A stretch of 64,000 nucleotides of DNA. It comes from Acidobacteriota bacterium. Its GTDB lineage: Bacteria > Acidobacteriota > Terriglobia > Terriglobales > Acidobacteriaceae. Of the stretch, positions 17,347 through 25,847 are shown piece after piece. A program made the translations under genes and the position numbers. The DNA is taken from contig JAJYAE010000001.1 of assembly GCA_021779695.1 (NCBI GenBank), forward strand, positions 6,302 through 70,301, in the 5' to 3' direction. Under the pieces are notes generated by a model. The model saw nothing but the letters and a program-made list of their open reading frames with translations. It was not told the origin of the DNA and did no database searches. The first letter of the stretch is position 1, and the number at the start of each line of letters is the position of its first letter.

Positions 17347-18777
17347 TCAGTCTTCCTTCTGCAAAGGGTGCTGCTGGTGCTCGAGCGGCAGGTGAATCAC
17401 GAAGGTGCAGCCCGATGCCACATTTCGGTCGAGATCCACCCTTCCGCCGTGGGCAGAAATCGACCACTGAACAATGGAGAGTCCCAGACCTGCGCCGCCT
17501 TCGGCTCTGGAACGAGCTTTGTCGACACGATAGAAACGCTCAAAGACCTTTTCCGCGTGCTCGGGAGGAATCCCCGGGCCGCTGTCCCCGACCTCGACGA
17601 CCGCATTCCCCTGGGCAGCATGTACATCCACTCGAATCTTGCCGCCGTCCGGCGAATACTTCACCGCGTTGTCGATCAGGTTGATCAGTGCCTGGCGCAG
17701 GATAAGGCGGTCAGCCTGGATCGTGACGGATGGATCGCCATCCACAACGATCGTCTGGTTCTTCTCTTCGGCAAGGACATCGAGCAGTGCGGCAGATTCC
17801 TTCGCGAGATCAAGCAAACGGATGGACGACTTCTGCAGGTGGATATGCCCGGCATCGGCTCTTGAAATTGTCAGCAGGCTCTCCACGAGCCGAGTGAGAC
17901 GGTCCACCTCTTCCAACATGCTGCCGATCATGTCCCGGTAATACGGAGCGTCGCCGTGGTTTTGGAGTGCAACTTCACCCACACTTCGAATCGCAGTCAG
18001 CGGAGTGCGAAGCTCATGAGATGCGTCGGCGGTAAAGCGGCGAAGCTGCTCGAACGAAGTTTCGAGCCTTGCCAGCGTCTGATTGAAGGCCGTGCCCAGC
18101 CGTCCGAGTTCATCGTCGGGATTCTCGATTTGCAGTCGCTCGTTCAAATGCTCGGCGTTGATCCTGCCCGCCCGCTGGGCCATGGACTCGACCGGCTGAA
18201 TGGCCCGACCCGCAACAATGTATCCCGTGAAGCCAATCAAGAGCACAATGACAGGCAAACCAAAACCCAGCACCGAGACCATGTCCCAGAACTCGTCCCA
18301 GAGAGGCTCCTCGCTCAGGGCGAGACGGACCACAACCACACGTCCCTGCATGTGATGTAAGCGGCTTGTGACCCGGACTCGCTGGTGGTTCGCCAGTCGA
18401 TAGGAGTGTGGTTTTTCGCGCCAGCGGCCTTGCTGAAGCTGCGGCAGCGGCCCAAGGGAGAGACCATTCAGTTCCTCGCTGCGATACAACAAATTGCCGT
18501 CCGGCGACCACACTTCCAGGAGGTAACCGCGATCGGAATCTTCACTTCTTGCTTCGCCCTCGTGCGAGGCGAGCACAATGCCTCCCCCGGATGAGAAAGA
18601 GAGGATGCCTTCCACGGTTTCGAGATCGCTGTCGAGGCTCGCATCCAACTGCCTGATCAGATCGTGCAGAAAGTAGAGCGCGCTCCCCGTAGCGTAAATC
18701 GCGAGCGCAGCCGCCAGAAGCACACCGTAGAGAATGGTCAACCTGCTTCGCAATGTTCTTCGGAGCCTGACGTTCAT
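17347..18777 (-). CDS. sensor histidine kinase, CusS-like
   Basis: The protein has 476 residues, with the start at 18777 inside the response-regulator stop (ATGA). There are two membrane helices (about 13-35 and 165-187) around a periplasmic sensor of about 130 residues, then a HAMP linker (AGRAIQPVESMAQRAG). The H box is ASHELRTPL. An N box (NLIDNAVKYSPDGG) and G boxes (GDSGPGIPP, GAGLGLSI) follow. All catalytic motifs are intact. The heavy-metal sensor subgroup is suggested by the layout and by its CusR-like partner. Confidence 0.93.
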   Translation of the reverse strand: MNVRLRRTLRSRLTILYGVLLAAALAIYATGSALYFLHDLIRQLDASLDSDLETVEGILSFSSGGGIVLASHEGEARSEDSDRGYLLEVWSPDGNLLYRSEELNGLSLGPLPQLQQGRWREKPHSYRLANHQRVRVTSRLHHMQGRVVVVRLALSEEPLWDEFWDMVSVLGFGLPVIVLLIGFTGYIVAGRAIQPVESMAQRAGRINAEHLNERLQIENPDDELGRLGTAFNQTLARLETSFEQLRRFTADASHELRTPLTAIRSVGEVALQNHGDAPYYRDMIGSMLEEVDRLTRLVESLLTISRADAGHIHLQKSSIRLLDLAKESAALLDVLAEEKNQTIVVDGDPSVTIQADRLILRQALINLIDNAVKYSPDGGKIRVDVHAAQGNAVVEVGDSGPGIPPEHAEKVFERFYRVDKARSRAEGGAGLGLSIVQWSISAHGGRVDLDRNVASGCTFVIHLPLEHQQHPLQKED

Positions 18778-19457
18778 TGTGGGTCCCCGCCGAGTATGAA
18801 TCCGACTCCCCGCACTGTCTGGAGCAGCTTTGTGCCGAATGGATCGTCCACTTTCCTGCGCAGTCTTGCGATATGCACGTCGATTACGTTGTCGAGTGGT
18901 GTCGCACGGGCGGTCTCCTTCCACACATCGCGTGCCAGCATTTCACGGGAGACGACCCGACCCTGGTTGCGGGCCAGATACTCAAGCAAGTCGAACTCGC
19001 GAGGGGTAAGGTCGATCCGGCTCCCCTCGCGCGTCACCGCGCGTCGGTCCGGGTCAACCTCAAGGCTTCCGATGATCAGCACGCACTCCGGTTCAACCTT
19101 GTTGCGACGCATTAAAGCCCGAATCCTGGCGCTCAGTTCCGCAAACGCGAAAGGTTTGACCAGGTAGTCGTCGGCACCAGCGTCCAGGCCCAGTACGCGG
19201 TCCTCAATGGCATCTTTTGCGGTGAGAAGAAGCACTGGAGTCCTCATACCCCGTTTGCGGAGAGTCCGGAGAACTTCGATTCCATCCGTCCCAGGAAGCA
19301 TGACGTCCAGAATGATCAGATCGAAGGCACGTGCGCTGGCATGAAAGAAGCCCTCTTCACCGGTCCGCGCCAGAGTCATCATGTACCCCTCGGCTTCGAG
19401 TCCATCTCGCAGCGCATTCCCTACCTTGGGTTCGTCTTCCACCACCAGGATTTGCAT
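18774..19457 (-). CDS. OmpR-family response regulator, CusR-like
   Basis: The protein has 227 residues. The receiver domain has the acidic pair VVEDEP, the phospho-acceptor in LIILDVMLPG and the Lys in DDYLVKPFAF. The C-terminal winged helix has LTPREFDLLEYLARN and NVIDVHIARLRRKVDDPF, the wording seen in heavy-metal (Cus/Cop) regulators. It is the first gene of a leftward operon with the kinase, TonB receptor and propeller. It probably controls its own operon and the divergent cytochrome through the dyad at 19501-19554. Confidence 0.93.
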   Translation of the reverse strand: MQILVVEDEPKVGNALRDGLEAEGYMMTLARTGEEGFFHASARAFDLIILDVMLPGTDGIEVLRTLRKRGMRTPVLLLTAKDAIEDRVLGLDAGADDYLVKPFAFAELSARIRALMRRNKVEPECVLIIGSLEVDPDRRAVTREGSRIDLTPREFDLLEYLARNQGRVVSREMLARDVWKETARATPLDNVIDVHIARLRRKVDDPFGTKLLQTVRGVGFILGGDPQ

Positions 19458-19500
19458 TGCACCGTCTCCTTCCCTTATAGCCGCATACAGTGCCGGGCTC

Positions 19501-19554
19501 GCCTGAAGTGTTCCTGAACCTTTCCTTACGCTCGAATTCAGGAATTTGTCAGGC
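19501..19554. promoter_or_regulatory. candidate operator for the CusR-like regulator
   Basis: Two 18-base arms, 19501-19518 and 19537-19554, form an inverted repeat with 14 of 18 matches around an 18-base centre; the inner TTCCTGAA / TTCAGGAA is exact. Each arm holds two CCTGA-like half-sites 11 bases apart, the spacing at which OmpR-type dimers bind direct repeats. It lies 44 bases upstream of the regulator gene and 200 bases upstream of the divergent cytochrome. The role is inferred from position and symmetry. Confidence 0.55.
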
Positions 19555-19754
19555 GTTCTTTAGGGAGCAATTCCGCTCTCTGCGCTATAAGAAATGGTAG
19601 TCGGTGTTGCGCCTGACTCTCCCGGCCGCTCGGAAGGCGCGCGGGCACACCCGGCAAGATCGGACCCTCAGCAGGTTTTTAGACCGCGGACTTTGGGGAA
19701 TTGCTACATTCTGCCCCCGGTGCGCTTTGTCTGCGCTGACAGGTCAGCGTACTC

Positions 19755-21443
19755 ATGGAACTGCGAAAGAGGCTCAACGGTATGTCCATTGGGACGAAAT
19801 TGTGGAGGCGAATTTTCTGGGCGGCCCTCGGGGCATCCGCTCTCGCTGCGGCTGTCCTATTGCTGACGATTTGGCAGGGATTTCGCGCGGGCGAGCCTCC
19901 CGGAGCGCTGGAGACAGCCGTGGCCAGGCGCGTGAGAGATCTTGCCATTCCCTGGCACGAACAGCGCGCGAAGAATCCCCTCGCAGGCGATGCCGCGGCG
20001 CTCGAGCAGGGGCACGAACTGTTTCTGGCGAATTGCGCGACCTGCCATGGAGTGGACGGCGGCGGAACAACCCGCATCGGCACAAACCTATACCCGCGTG
20101 TACCCGATCTTCGCGCTGCGCCCACCCAGAGTCTCAGCGATGGTGAGATCCGTTTCATCATCTCCAACGGGGTGCGCTTTACCGGGATGCCGGCTATGGA
20201 CAGCGTGCACCGGGAATCAAAAGAAGACGCCTGGAAGCTCGTGCTCTTTATCCGCAGCCTGAGACCGCTGTCGGGCGGGGAAAGAAGCGAAGAAGAACAA
20301 GCACTTGCGTCGGCGCATTATGTGGGCTCGCGGGCGTGCGAGAAATGCCACGAGTCCATTTATCAGCGCTGGAAGAAAACACCAATGGCGAATGTGGTGC
20401 GCGATCCGCGCAGCGATCCGCATGCATTCCTTCCTGACATTGCTACCAACACCATTGCCCCATTCAAGGCAGGCCAGGTGGCGTTTGTCTATGGAAGCCT
20501 CTGGAAACAGCGCTACTTCACTCGAGTTGGGGACAATCTTTACCCGCTGCCGGTGCAATGGGACGTGGGGAACCGGAAATGGCTGCCCTATCATGTGCCC
20601 ACGAAGGGCGCGGATTGGTGGGCTTCTCTATATCCGGCTGACAACATGCACCGTCCGACGGGACCAACCTGCGATGGCTGCCACTCTGTCGGGTACGACA
20701 TCCACACTCACCAGCCGGCAGAATGGAACGTGGGCTGCGAGCGCTGTCATGGTCCGGGGAGTCTGCACGTCTTGCATCCGACGCGCGGCAATATCGTCAA
20801 TCCGGCGCACCTCGACGCAATTGCGGAGACTGATACGTGCATTCAATGCCACTCGCAGGGGCGCCCACCCAAAGGAGCCATCGAGGGCCACTACTACGAT
20901 TGGCCTGTGGGCTATCAGGTGGGACTACAACTGCGGGATTACTGGAAGCTTGAGGACTGCAGTCTGGGTCAAACAGATTTCTACTATTTCCCTGATTGCA
21001 CGGCGCACAAGAATCGGATGCAGGGCAACGATTTCGTGCAGAGTGTGATGTATCGCCATCAGATCACTTGCTCGTCGTGTCACGATGCCCATGGCACAAA
21101 CAATTACGCAGAGCTAATCAAACCTGCGAATGAGATCTGTCTCGACTGCCATGGCCCGATGTCTGCTAACGGGCCGCATACTGCGACCCTTGAGGAGCAC
21201 ACTCATCACAAGGCCGGAAGCGCAGGCAGCCAGTGCGTGGCTTGTCACATGCCGGCCATTGAAGGGGAAGGCGTTCCAGGCGCCTTCGTCCATGCCCATA
21301 CTTTTCGGTTCATCACGCCGGAAATGACGGAGAAGTACGGGATTCCCAATCCGTGTACAACCTGCCATCGCGACAAAACAATCGCCTGGGCCGTGGAAGC
21401 AATGGGGCGGTGGAATGGAGAACCTCCCTGGCGGGGGAGATGA
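19755..21443 (+). CDS. nine-haem c-type cytochrome, membrane anchored
   Basis: The protein has 562 residues; an ATG at 19782 is an equally plausible start. One N-terminal membrane helix (about 20-40) anchors it. There are nine CxxCH haem sites: CATCH at about 94-98 in a class I cytochrome c domain, then CEKCH, CDGCH, CERCH, CIQCH, CSSCH, CLDCH, CVACH and CTTCH in a multihaem region of the cytochrome c554 / doubled CxxCH type. It would move electrons in the periplasm. It is divergent from the CusRS-like operon and is probably its target. The substrate is unknown. Confidence 0.9.
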   Translation: MELRKRLNGMSIGTKLWRRIFWAALGASALAAAVLLLTIWQGFRAGEPPGALETAVARRVRDLAIPWHEQRAKNPLAGDAAALEQGHELFLANCATCHGVDGGGTTRIGTNLYPRVPDLRAAPTQSLSDGEIRFIISNGVRFTGMPAMDSVHRESKEDAWKLVLFIRSLRPLSGGERSEEEQALASAHYVGSRACEKCHESIYQRWKKTPMANVVRDPRSDPHAFLPDIATNTIAPFKAGQVAFVYGSLWKQRYFTRVGDNLYPLPVQWDVGNRKWLPYHVPTKGADWWASLYPADNMHRPTGPTCDGCHSVGYDIHTHQPAEWNVGCERCHGPGSLHVLHPTRGNIVNPAHLDAIAETDTCIQCHSQGRPPKGAIEGHYYDWPVGYQVGLQLRDYWKLEDCSLGQTDFYYFPDCTAHKNRMQGNDFVQSVMYRHQITCSSCHDAHGTNNYAELIKPANEICLDCHGPMSANGPHTATLEEHTHHKAGSAGSQCVACHMPAIEGEGVPGAFVHAHTFRFITPEMTEKYGIPNPCTTCHRDKTIAWAVEAMGRWNGEPPWRGR

Positions 21444-21669
21444 AACTTCCGGGTTCGGAAGGATTCCATCTTCCTGAATCGCGAGCCTGACTTTCCAATA
21501 GCGCGAGTAGGTGCTCAGGCTTGGGTTCCAGGAGGCTCTGCGCGCGGTCATAAGCAAGTCGCCAAGGTGCGACTTCAGCCCTTTGTTGCCAAAACGAGCC
21601 TCTCGGTTCAAGTCCCATACGGACATTCTGTTCAACAATCCCAACACATACAAAGCCCAGGAGGCCCCC

Positions 21670-23952
21670 GTGGAGGTTACAGATATCTATGGCTATTTAA
21701 GGGCAAATGCGGGTGAGCTCGGCGCGCGGATTCTTGAGATGTACCCACCGCTCCAGAGCACAACCGACGACGCTCCCGCAGAACTCTCGAAACTTCTGCG
21801 GTCGGCGCTGCCGGCCCAGGCCGTTGCAATTGGAGGGTTGGGCAAGCATCTGCGGACGGCGCGGGCTGCGCGCATCGTCGCTGAATGCGGTGCGGGCAAG
21901 ACATTTATGGCGCTGGGCGTGGCGCAGGTTCTCAAGGCGCGAACCATTCTGGTGATGTGCCCTTCGCACATCGCGAAGAAGTGGGCGCGTGAGGCGATCA
22001 AGACGATCCCTTTTGCGCGAACGTTCCTGGTCGAGGATATGCGGAACGGCGGAGATCTCAAACAGGCGCATGGGGTCTGCGAGGTTCGACTCCGGAAGGG
22101 CAGGATCGTTTACGAAGGACTGCAGTTCTCCCTTGCTGATTTGCGCGGCATGGGCCGAAACGGATGGCAGCAGCGCTGTGCGCAGTGTTCGGTATTCATC
22201 ATTCCCAAGGACAAGGGCAAGCTGTCGTATTTCTGGCGGCACGCCTTTCTCACCGCAAAGTGCGGCCCGGAACTTGGCGGCGTGATCAACCCGGACACAG
22301 GCTGCTCGGTCGAGAATCCGGACGGTGGGCGCCGCACGCGAATGGATTTCGATCAGCTGAAGATCAGCGAGCAGATAGAGCGGGCGAAGGACGGAACGAC
22401 GCTGTTCTCGCCGCTGTGGCAGGCGGACCGGTCGAAGATCCAGCGCATGGCGCCGGTCGAGTTTATAGGCCGGTATATGAAGGGCTGGTTCGATCTAGCC
22501 ATAGCCGATGAATTGCACCAGCTGGCCGGCGACACGGCGCAGGGCAACGCTCTGGGCGTGCTGGCGCGAGCCGGTCGGCGACTCATCGCTCTCACGGGAA
22601 CGCTGATGGGCGGCTACGCCGATGATCTCTTTAATGTTTTCTACCGGATGGAACCGCAGATGATCGCGGGAGACGGTTTCGTGTACGGGGGCGAAGGGCG
22701 GCGGAGCTTTCAGGAGCAGTACGGAGTTCTCGAAACCATTGAGAAGGTCCGCGAGGAAGATAATGCCTGCTCGCGCGCCTCGAAGAAGACCGTGCAGGTG
22801 GTCCGGAAGCCGGGCGCTTCGCCTCTGCTGTTTGGCAAATTCCTCATGTCGACGACCGCCTTTCTGGCGCTCGAAGACATCGCCGACAACCTGCCGACGT
22901 ACACGGAGAGCGTGCTCTCTTGTGACATGAGCAAAGAGCTTTCAGAAGCCTACGAGGAGCTCGAGAAGGCGCTGCGCAATGCCATGGCGGAACATCGGGG
23001 CAACAAGAGCCTGATGAGCGTGCTATTGAACACGCTCCTCCTCTACCCCGATCATCCGTATGGTTTCGAGGAGATCTGGGCGCGGGCGCTCGATCCGGCC
23101 ACGAAGGAATACTACAAGTTTCTCGTCGCCAGCCCACGGGAACTCCCCCGGGATTCTCTCTATCCGAAGGAAATAGCCCTCATCGAAGACATTCGGGAAG
23201 AGCTGCGGCATGGCCGGCGTTGCCAGGTTTATGCGACCTACACGGGTGAGAAAGACGTGAACGCACGGCTGGAACATGTGTTGTCGGTCGCAGGGCTGCG
23301 TGTTGCCGTCCTACGCGCTTCGGTACCAACGCAGAAGCGGGAGGAGTGGTACGACCGGCAGCTTGAGTCCGGGGTCGAGGTGGTCGTCTGCCATCCGAAA
23401 CTGGTGGAGACGGGGCTCGATCTCCTGGCGTTTCCGACGCTCTACTTCTACCAGACCGGCTATTCGCTCCACACACTCCGGCAGGCAAGCCGGCGGTCCT
23501 GGCGCATCGGGCAAAGGCATCCTGTGCGGGTGAAGTTCCTCACCTACAAGGGGACCATGCAGGAGATCTGTCTTCGGCTGATGGGCAAGAAGATGCTCGT
23601 GGCGCTGATGATGGAGGGCAAGTTCTCTGGCGAGGGCCTCCAGTCGCTCGATGCCGACGAGGATCTAATGTCCGCGATGGCGCGGGAACTGGTCGAAAAG
23701 GCCGGGGTCGGCGAATCTGCCGACCAGGTCTGGCGCCAACTCGATCGGGAGCGGTCGAAGCAGCTGGGGCCAACAATCCAGGTAACCGAAGCGGAAGAAT
23801 TCGTTGATTCCGGCCCGGAACTTCTCGAACAGAAAGATCAGCAAGGAATCCATCTTGTTCCTTCCGTCCCGAGAAAGAGCCGGAAAGACTCACCGCCCTG
23901 GCCCGCCACGGCGACGACCGAAGCACCGGTTCAACTCAGTCTGTTCGGTTGA
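21670..23952 (+). CDS. SNF2-like DEAD/DEAH-box helicase of the plasmid backbone
   Basis: The protein has 760 residues from the GTG at 21670, with AGGAGG five bases before it; the upstream part of the open frame is not protein-like. Walker A is ECGAGKT (about 72-78), the Walker B box is ADELHQL (about 279-285) and motif VI is SRRSWRIGQ. Between the first two lies an insert with four Cys (CAQC and two later), probably a zinc site. SF2 proteins of this kind remodel DNA; here it would serve plasmid replication or repair. It resumes the backbone after the cytochrome cargo. Confidence 0.85.
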   Translation: MEVTDIYGYLRANAGELGARILEMYPPLQSTTDDAPAELSKLLRSALPAQAVAIGGLGKHLRTARAARIVAECGAGKTFMALGVAQVLKARTILVMCPSHIAKKWAREAIKTIPFARTFLVEDMRNGGDLKQAHGVCEVRLRKGRIVYEGLQFSLADLRGMGRNGWQQRCAQCSVFIIPKDKGKLSYFWRHAFLTAKCGPELGGVINPDTGCSVENPDGGRRTRMDFDQLKISEQIERAKDGTTLFSPLWQADRSKIQRMAPVEFIGRYMKGWFDLAIADELHQLAGDTAQGNALGVLARAGRRLIALTGTLMGGYADDLFNVFYRMEPQMIAGDGFVYGGEGRRSFQEQYGVLETIEKVREEDNACSRASKKTVQVVRKPGASPLLFGKFLMSTTAFLALEDIADNLPTYTESVLSCDMSKELSEAYEELEKALRNAMAEHRGNKSLMSVLLNTLLLYPDHPYGFEEIWARALDPATKEYYKFLVASPRELPRDSLYPKEIALIEDIREELRHGRRCQVYATYTGEKDVNARLEHVLSVAGLRVAVLRASVPTQKREEWYDRQLESGVEVVVCHPKLVETGLDLLAFPTLYFYQTGYSLHTLRQASRRSWRIGQRHPVRVKFLTYKGTMQEICLRLMGKKMLVALMMEGKFSGEGLQSLDADEDLMSAMARELVEKAGVGESADQVWRQLDRERSKQLGPTIQVTEAEEFVDSGPELLEQKDQQGIHLVPSVPRKSRKDSPPWPATATTEAPVQLSLFG

Positions 23953-24006
23953 CACGCTCAACACACGAGAAGGCATTCGGACGCGATTTCCGCGCGGGGG
24001 ATTTGT

Positions 24007-24567
24007 ATGTCCAAGGGACCATTTTCACCATCCCAGTTCATCCCGACCAAGTGGAGCACGGCAGAGGAAAAGGCGCGATTTGGCAACGCGCTTCTGCACT
24101 TTGTCGATTTGGGCTTCGCACGGAACCTCTTCACGCATCGGCTTTACGGCCGGCTGTCGAACTGCTTTGGGCACATCGCTCACTACAACTCGACGGGGTT
24201 CTATGAGGAGTGGTTTTTGTCTCTGACCGTTCAGGTTCGATTTCTCGAACACACGTTGCGATTCCCCTGCTACGGAGATCCAGAATTCACGTTTTCGGAT
24301 GTGGAGAGTGAGATTCAGCGGGAGGTCCGCAACCGGAATTATCTTCCGCGCTATCGGTTGCTCCTCGCGGAAGAGGAACGCCGGGCGGAATTGACTTTGC
24401 TTGAGCGCCTCGAAGGCAAATACCGCTGCCCGGCTAAAGGCCTGGAAGAGCGCCCGGCGTCGGCCTCTCCGCCCGACGGTGGTGAAGCCGTTGAGCCTGT
24501 GCAGGGGCTCTTGTTCTGCCCCCCCCCGGCGTTTGCGGCCGAAATCTTCATTCCAGAGGTGAAATGA
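24007..24567 (+). CDS. conserved plasmid hypothetical protein
   Basis: The protein has 186 residues. The N-terminal 110 are aromatic-rich and look like a compact alpha/beta domain; the C-terminal tail is Pro/Glu-rich and probably disordered. No family is recognised. It lies 54 bases after the helicase and overlaps the next start (ATGATGA). Confidence 0.6.
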   Translation: MSKGPFSPSQFIPTKWSTAEEKARFGNALLHFVDLGFARNLFTHRLYGRLSNCFGHIAHYNSTGFYEEWFLSLTVQVRFLEHTLRFPCYGDPEFTFSDVESEIQREVRNRNYLPRYRLLLAEEERRAELTLLERLEGKYRCPAKGLEERPASASPPDGGEAVEPVQGLLFCPPPAFAAEIFIPEVK

Positions 24568-24995
24568 TGAACAAAGAAAGAGAGACCGTTCGTTGTGTCC
24601 AGTGCGAACTAGTGCAGTGGGCAGATCATGCGAACTGCCGTCGCTGCGGCCTAGCCCTGCCCGCGCCCATCGTGAATGTCGTTGAACGGGTGGTGGAGAG
24701 AGTCGTATATCAGCAGGATTCTCAATGCCTGCTGAACCTTCAGGAAGCTTCGAAACTTATCTCCGCCGCGGCGGCGAGGCTGGAAGAGTCTCCTGCCCAC
24801 CGGCAGCTTCCAGTGCATTTGAATCCGCTCTCGACTGTCGAGACGTTCCCAACACTCGATGAGATGGAGCGGACCATGATCCTGGCCGCGTACAGGAAGT
24901 CAAATCGAAAGCCGGTTGAGGCCGCGCGTCTGCTGGGGATCGGCAAGACGACCTTCTATCGCAAGCTGAGAGAGATGCGGCAGATAGCCGCATAG
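24564..24995 (+). CDS. Fis-type HTH regulator with N-terminal zinc ribbon
   Basis: The protein has 143 residues; the first or second ATG may be used, both overlapping the previous stop. Cys residues at about 11, 14, 25 and 28 (CVQC and CRRC) form a zinc ribbon. The last 45 residues (YRKSNRKPVEAARLLGIGKT and on) are a Fis/NtrC-type DNA-binding helix-turn-helix. There is no AAA+ or receiver domain, so it probably binds DNA as a nucleoid-like or local regulator of plasmid genes. Confidence 0.75.
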   Translation: MMNKERETVRCVQCELVQWADHANCRRCGLALPAPIVNVVERVVERVVYQQDSQCLLNLQEASKLISAAAARLEESPAHRQLPVHLNPLSTVETFPTLDEMERTMILAAYRKSNRKPVEAARLLGIGKTTFYRKLREMRQIAA

Positions 24996-25113
24996 CTTTC
25001 CAAAGGCGATTCAGCGCGTTTGACCGAAATTCGATGTGGAGGTAAAACTCTCTTCGCTGGCATCGCGAACGGGCCTTCCAGTGGCGGCCTCAATTCCCGG
25101 CAGGAGGATAGAA

Positions 25114-25734
25114 ATGGATGCCTACAGCACGCCTTCTCACGATTCGATCGCCGCAAGTGAGGCACCGGATACGGAGCCCTTGGGGCCTCCGGACGCCAAC
25201 CGCCACCGCCTTCCCGATGAGCGTCCGGCGATCACACATCACTTCGCGGTTGGAGGACATGAAGGTTATCTGACGGTCGGTCTCTACCCCAACGGTCAGC
25301 CTGGCGAGATCTTCATCCGGATGGCCAAGGAGGGATCGACCATTGCAGGCCTGATGGAATGCTTCGGAACCGTCGTGTCCGTCAGTCTCCAGCATGGCGT
25401 GCCTTTGCGGGTCCTTTGCGACAAGCTGTCGCACACTCGCTTTGAGCCTTCCGGCTGGACGGGAAGCGCGGAACTGGGCTACGCGAAGTCGATCATGGAT
25501 TACCTGTTCCGGTGGCTCGAACTCCGCTTCCTCTCCGGAACGCAACTCGCTTTGTTTTCGGCATCCGGCAATTACGGCAGAGTTGGGGCTGATCCGAGCA
25601 AAGTCGTGCCGATTTCGTCACAAGGATCGGAAGCTGGCGACGCGCCAGCCTGCCGTTCCTGCGGCGCTCTGATGAGCCCGAATGGGAACTGCTACGTGTG
25701 CAGGAACTGCGGCGGGACGAGTGGATGCTCATGA
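25114..25734 (+). CDS. stand-alone C-terminal (TSCPD) domain of B12-dependent ribonucleotide reductase
   Basis: The protein has 206 residues from the ATG at 25114, with AGGAGG before it. Residues about 43-140 (HFAVGGHEGYLTVGLYPN; GEIFIRMAKEGSTIAGLM) match the TSCPD domain near the end of NrdJ. Residues 180-206 repeat NrdJ's closing zinc ribbon, with Cys at 180, 183, 193, 196, 199 and 205 (CYVCRNCGGTSGCS). The catalytic barrel and B12 site are absent. It may interact with a chromosomal NrdJ or bind nucleotides; the role is unknown. It closes the helicase-led run of genes. Confidence 0.8.
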   Translation: MDAYSTPSHDSIAASEAPDTEPLGPPDANRHRLPDERPAITHHFAVGGHEGYLTVGLYPNGQPGEIFIRMAKEGSTIAGLMECFGTVVSVSLQHGVPLRVLCDKLSHTRFEPSGWTGSAELGYAKSIMDYLFRWLELRFLSGTQLALFSASGNYGRVGADPSKVVPISSQGSEAGDAPACRSCGALMSPNGNCYVCRNCGGTSGCS

Positions 25735-25847
25735 AGTGAGCTACGGAGCAAGAACAAGGTCGTCGTTTTGCTACAAATGATGCGGGGTTCGGGCTCAATT
25801 GCCTCTTTCCTTGGGTCTCATTTCCGTCGGTGGCCAGTGTGCTCGTT

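Noticed and set aside
21604..21621. GGTTCAAGTCC, like a tRNA T-arm
   Set aside because: The flanking bases do not pair as a T stem and no cloverleaf can be drawn; chance match.
21114..21653. 179-residue - strand frame, possibly an integrase remnant
   Set aside because: No recombinase motif could be identified; half of it is antisense to the multihaem cytochrome.
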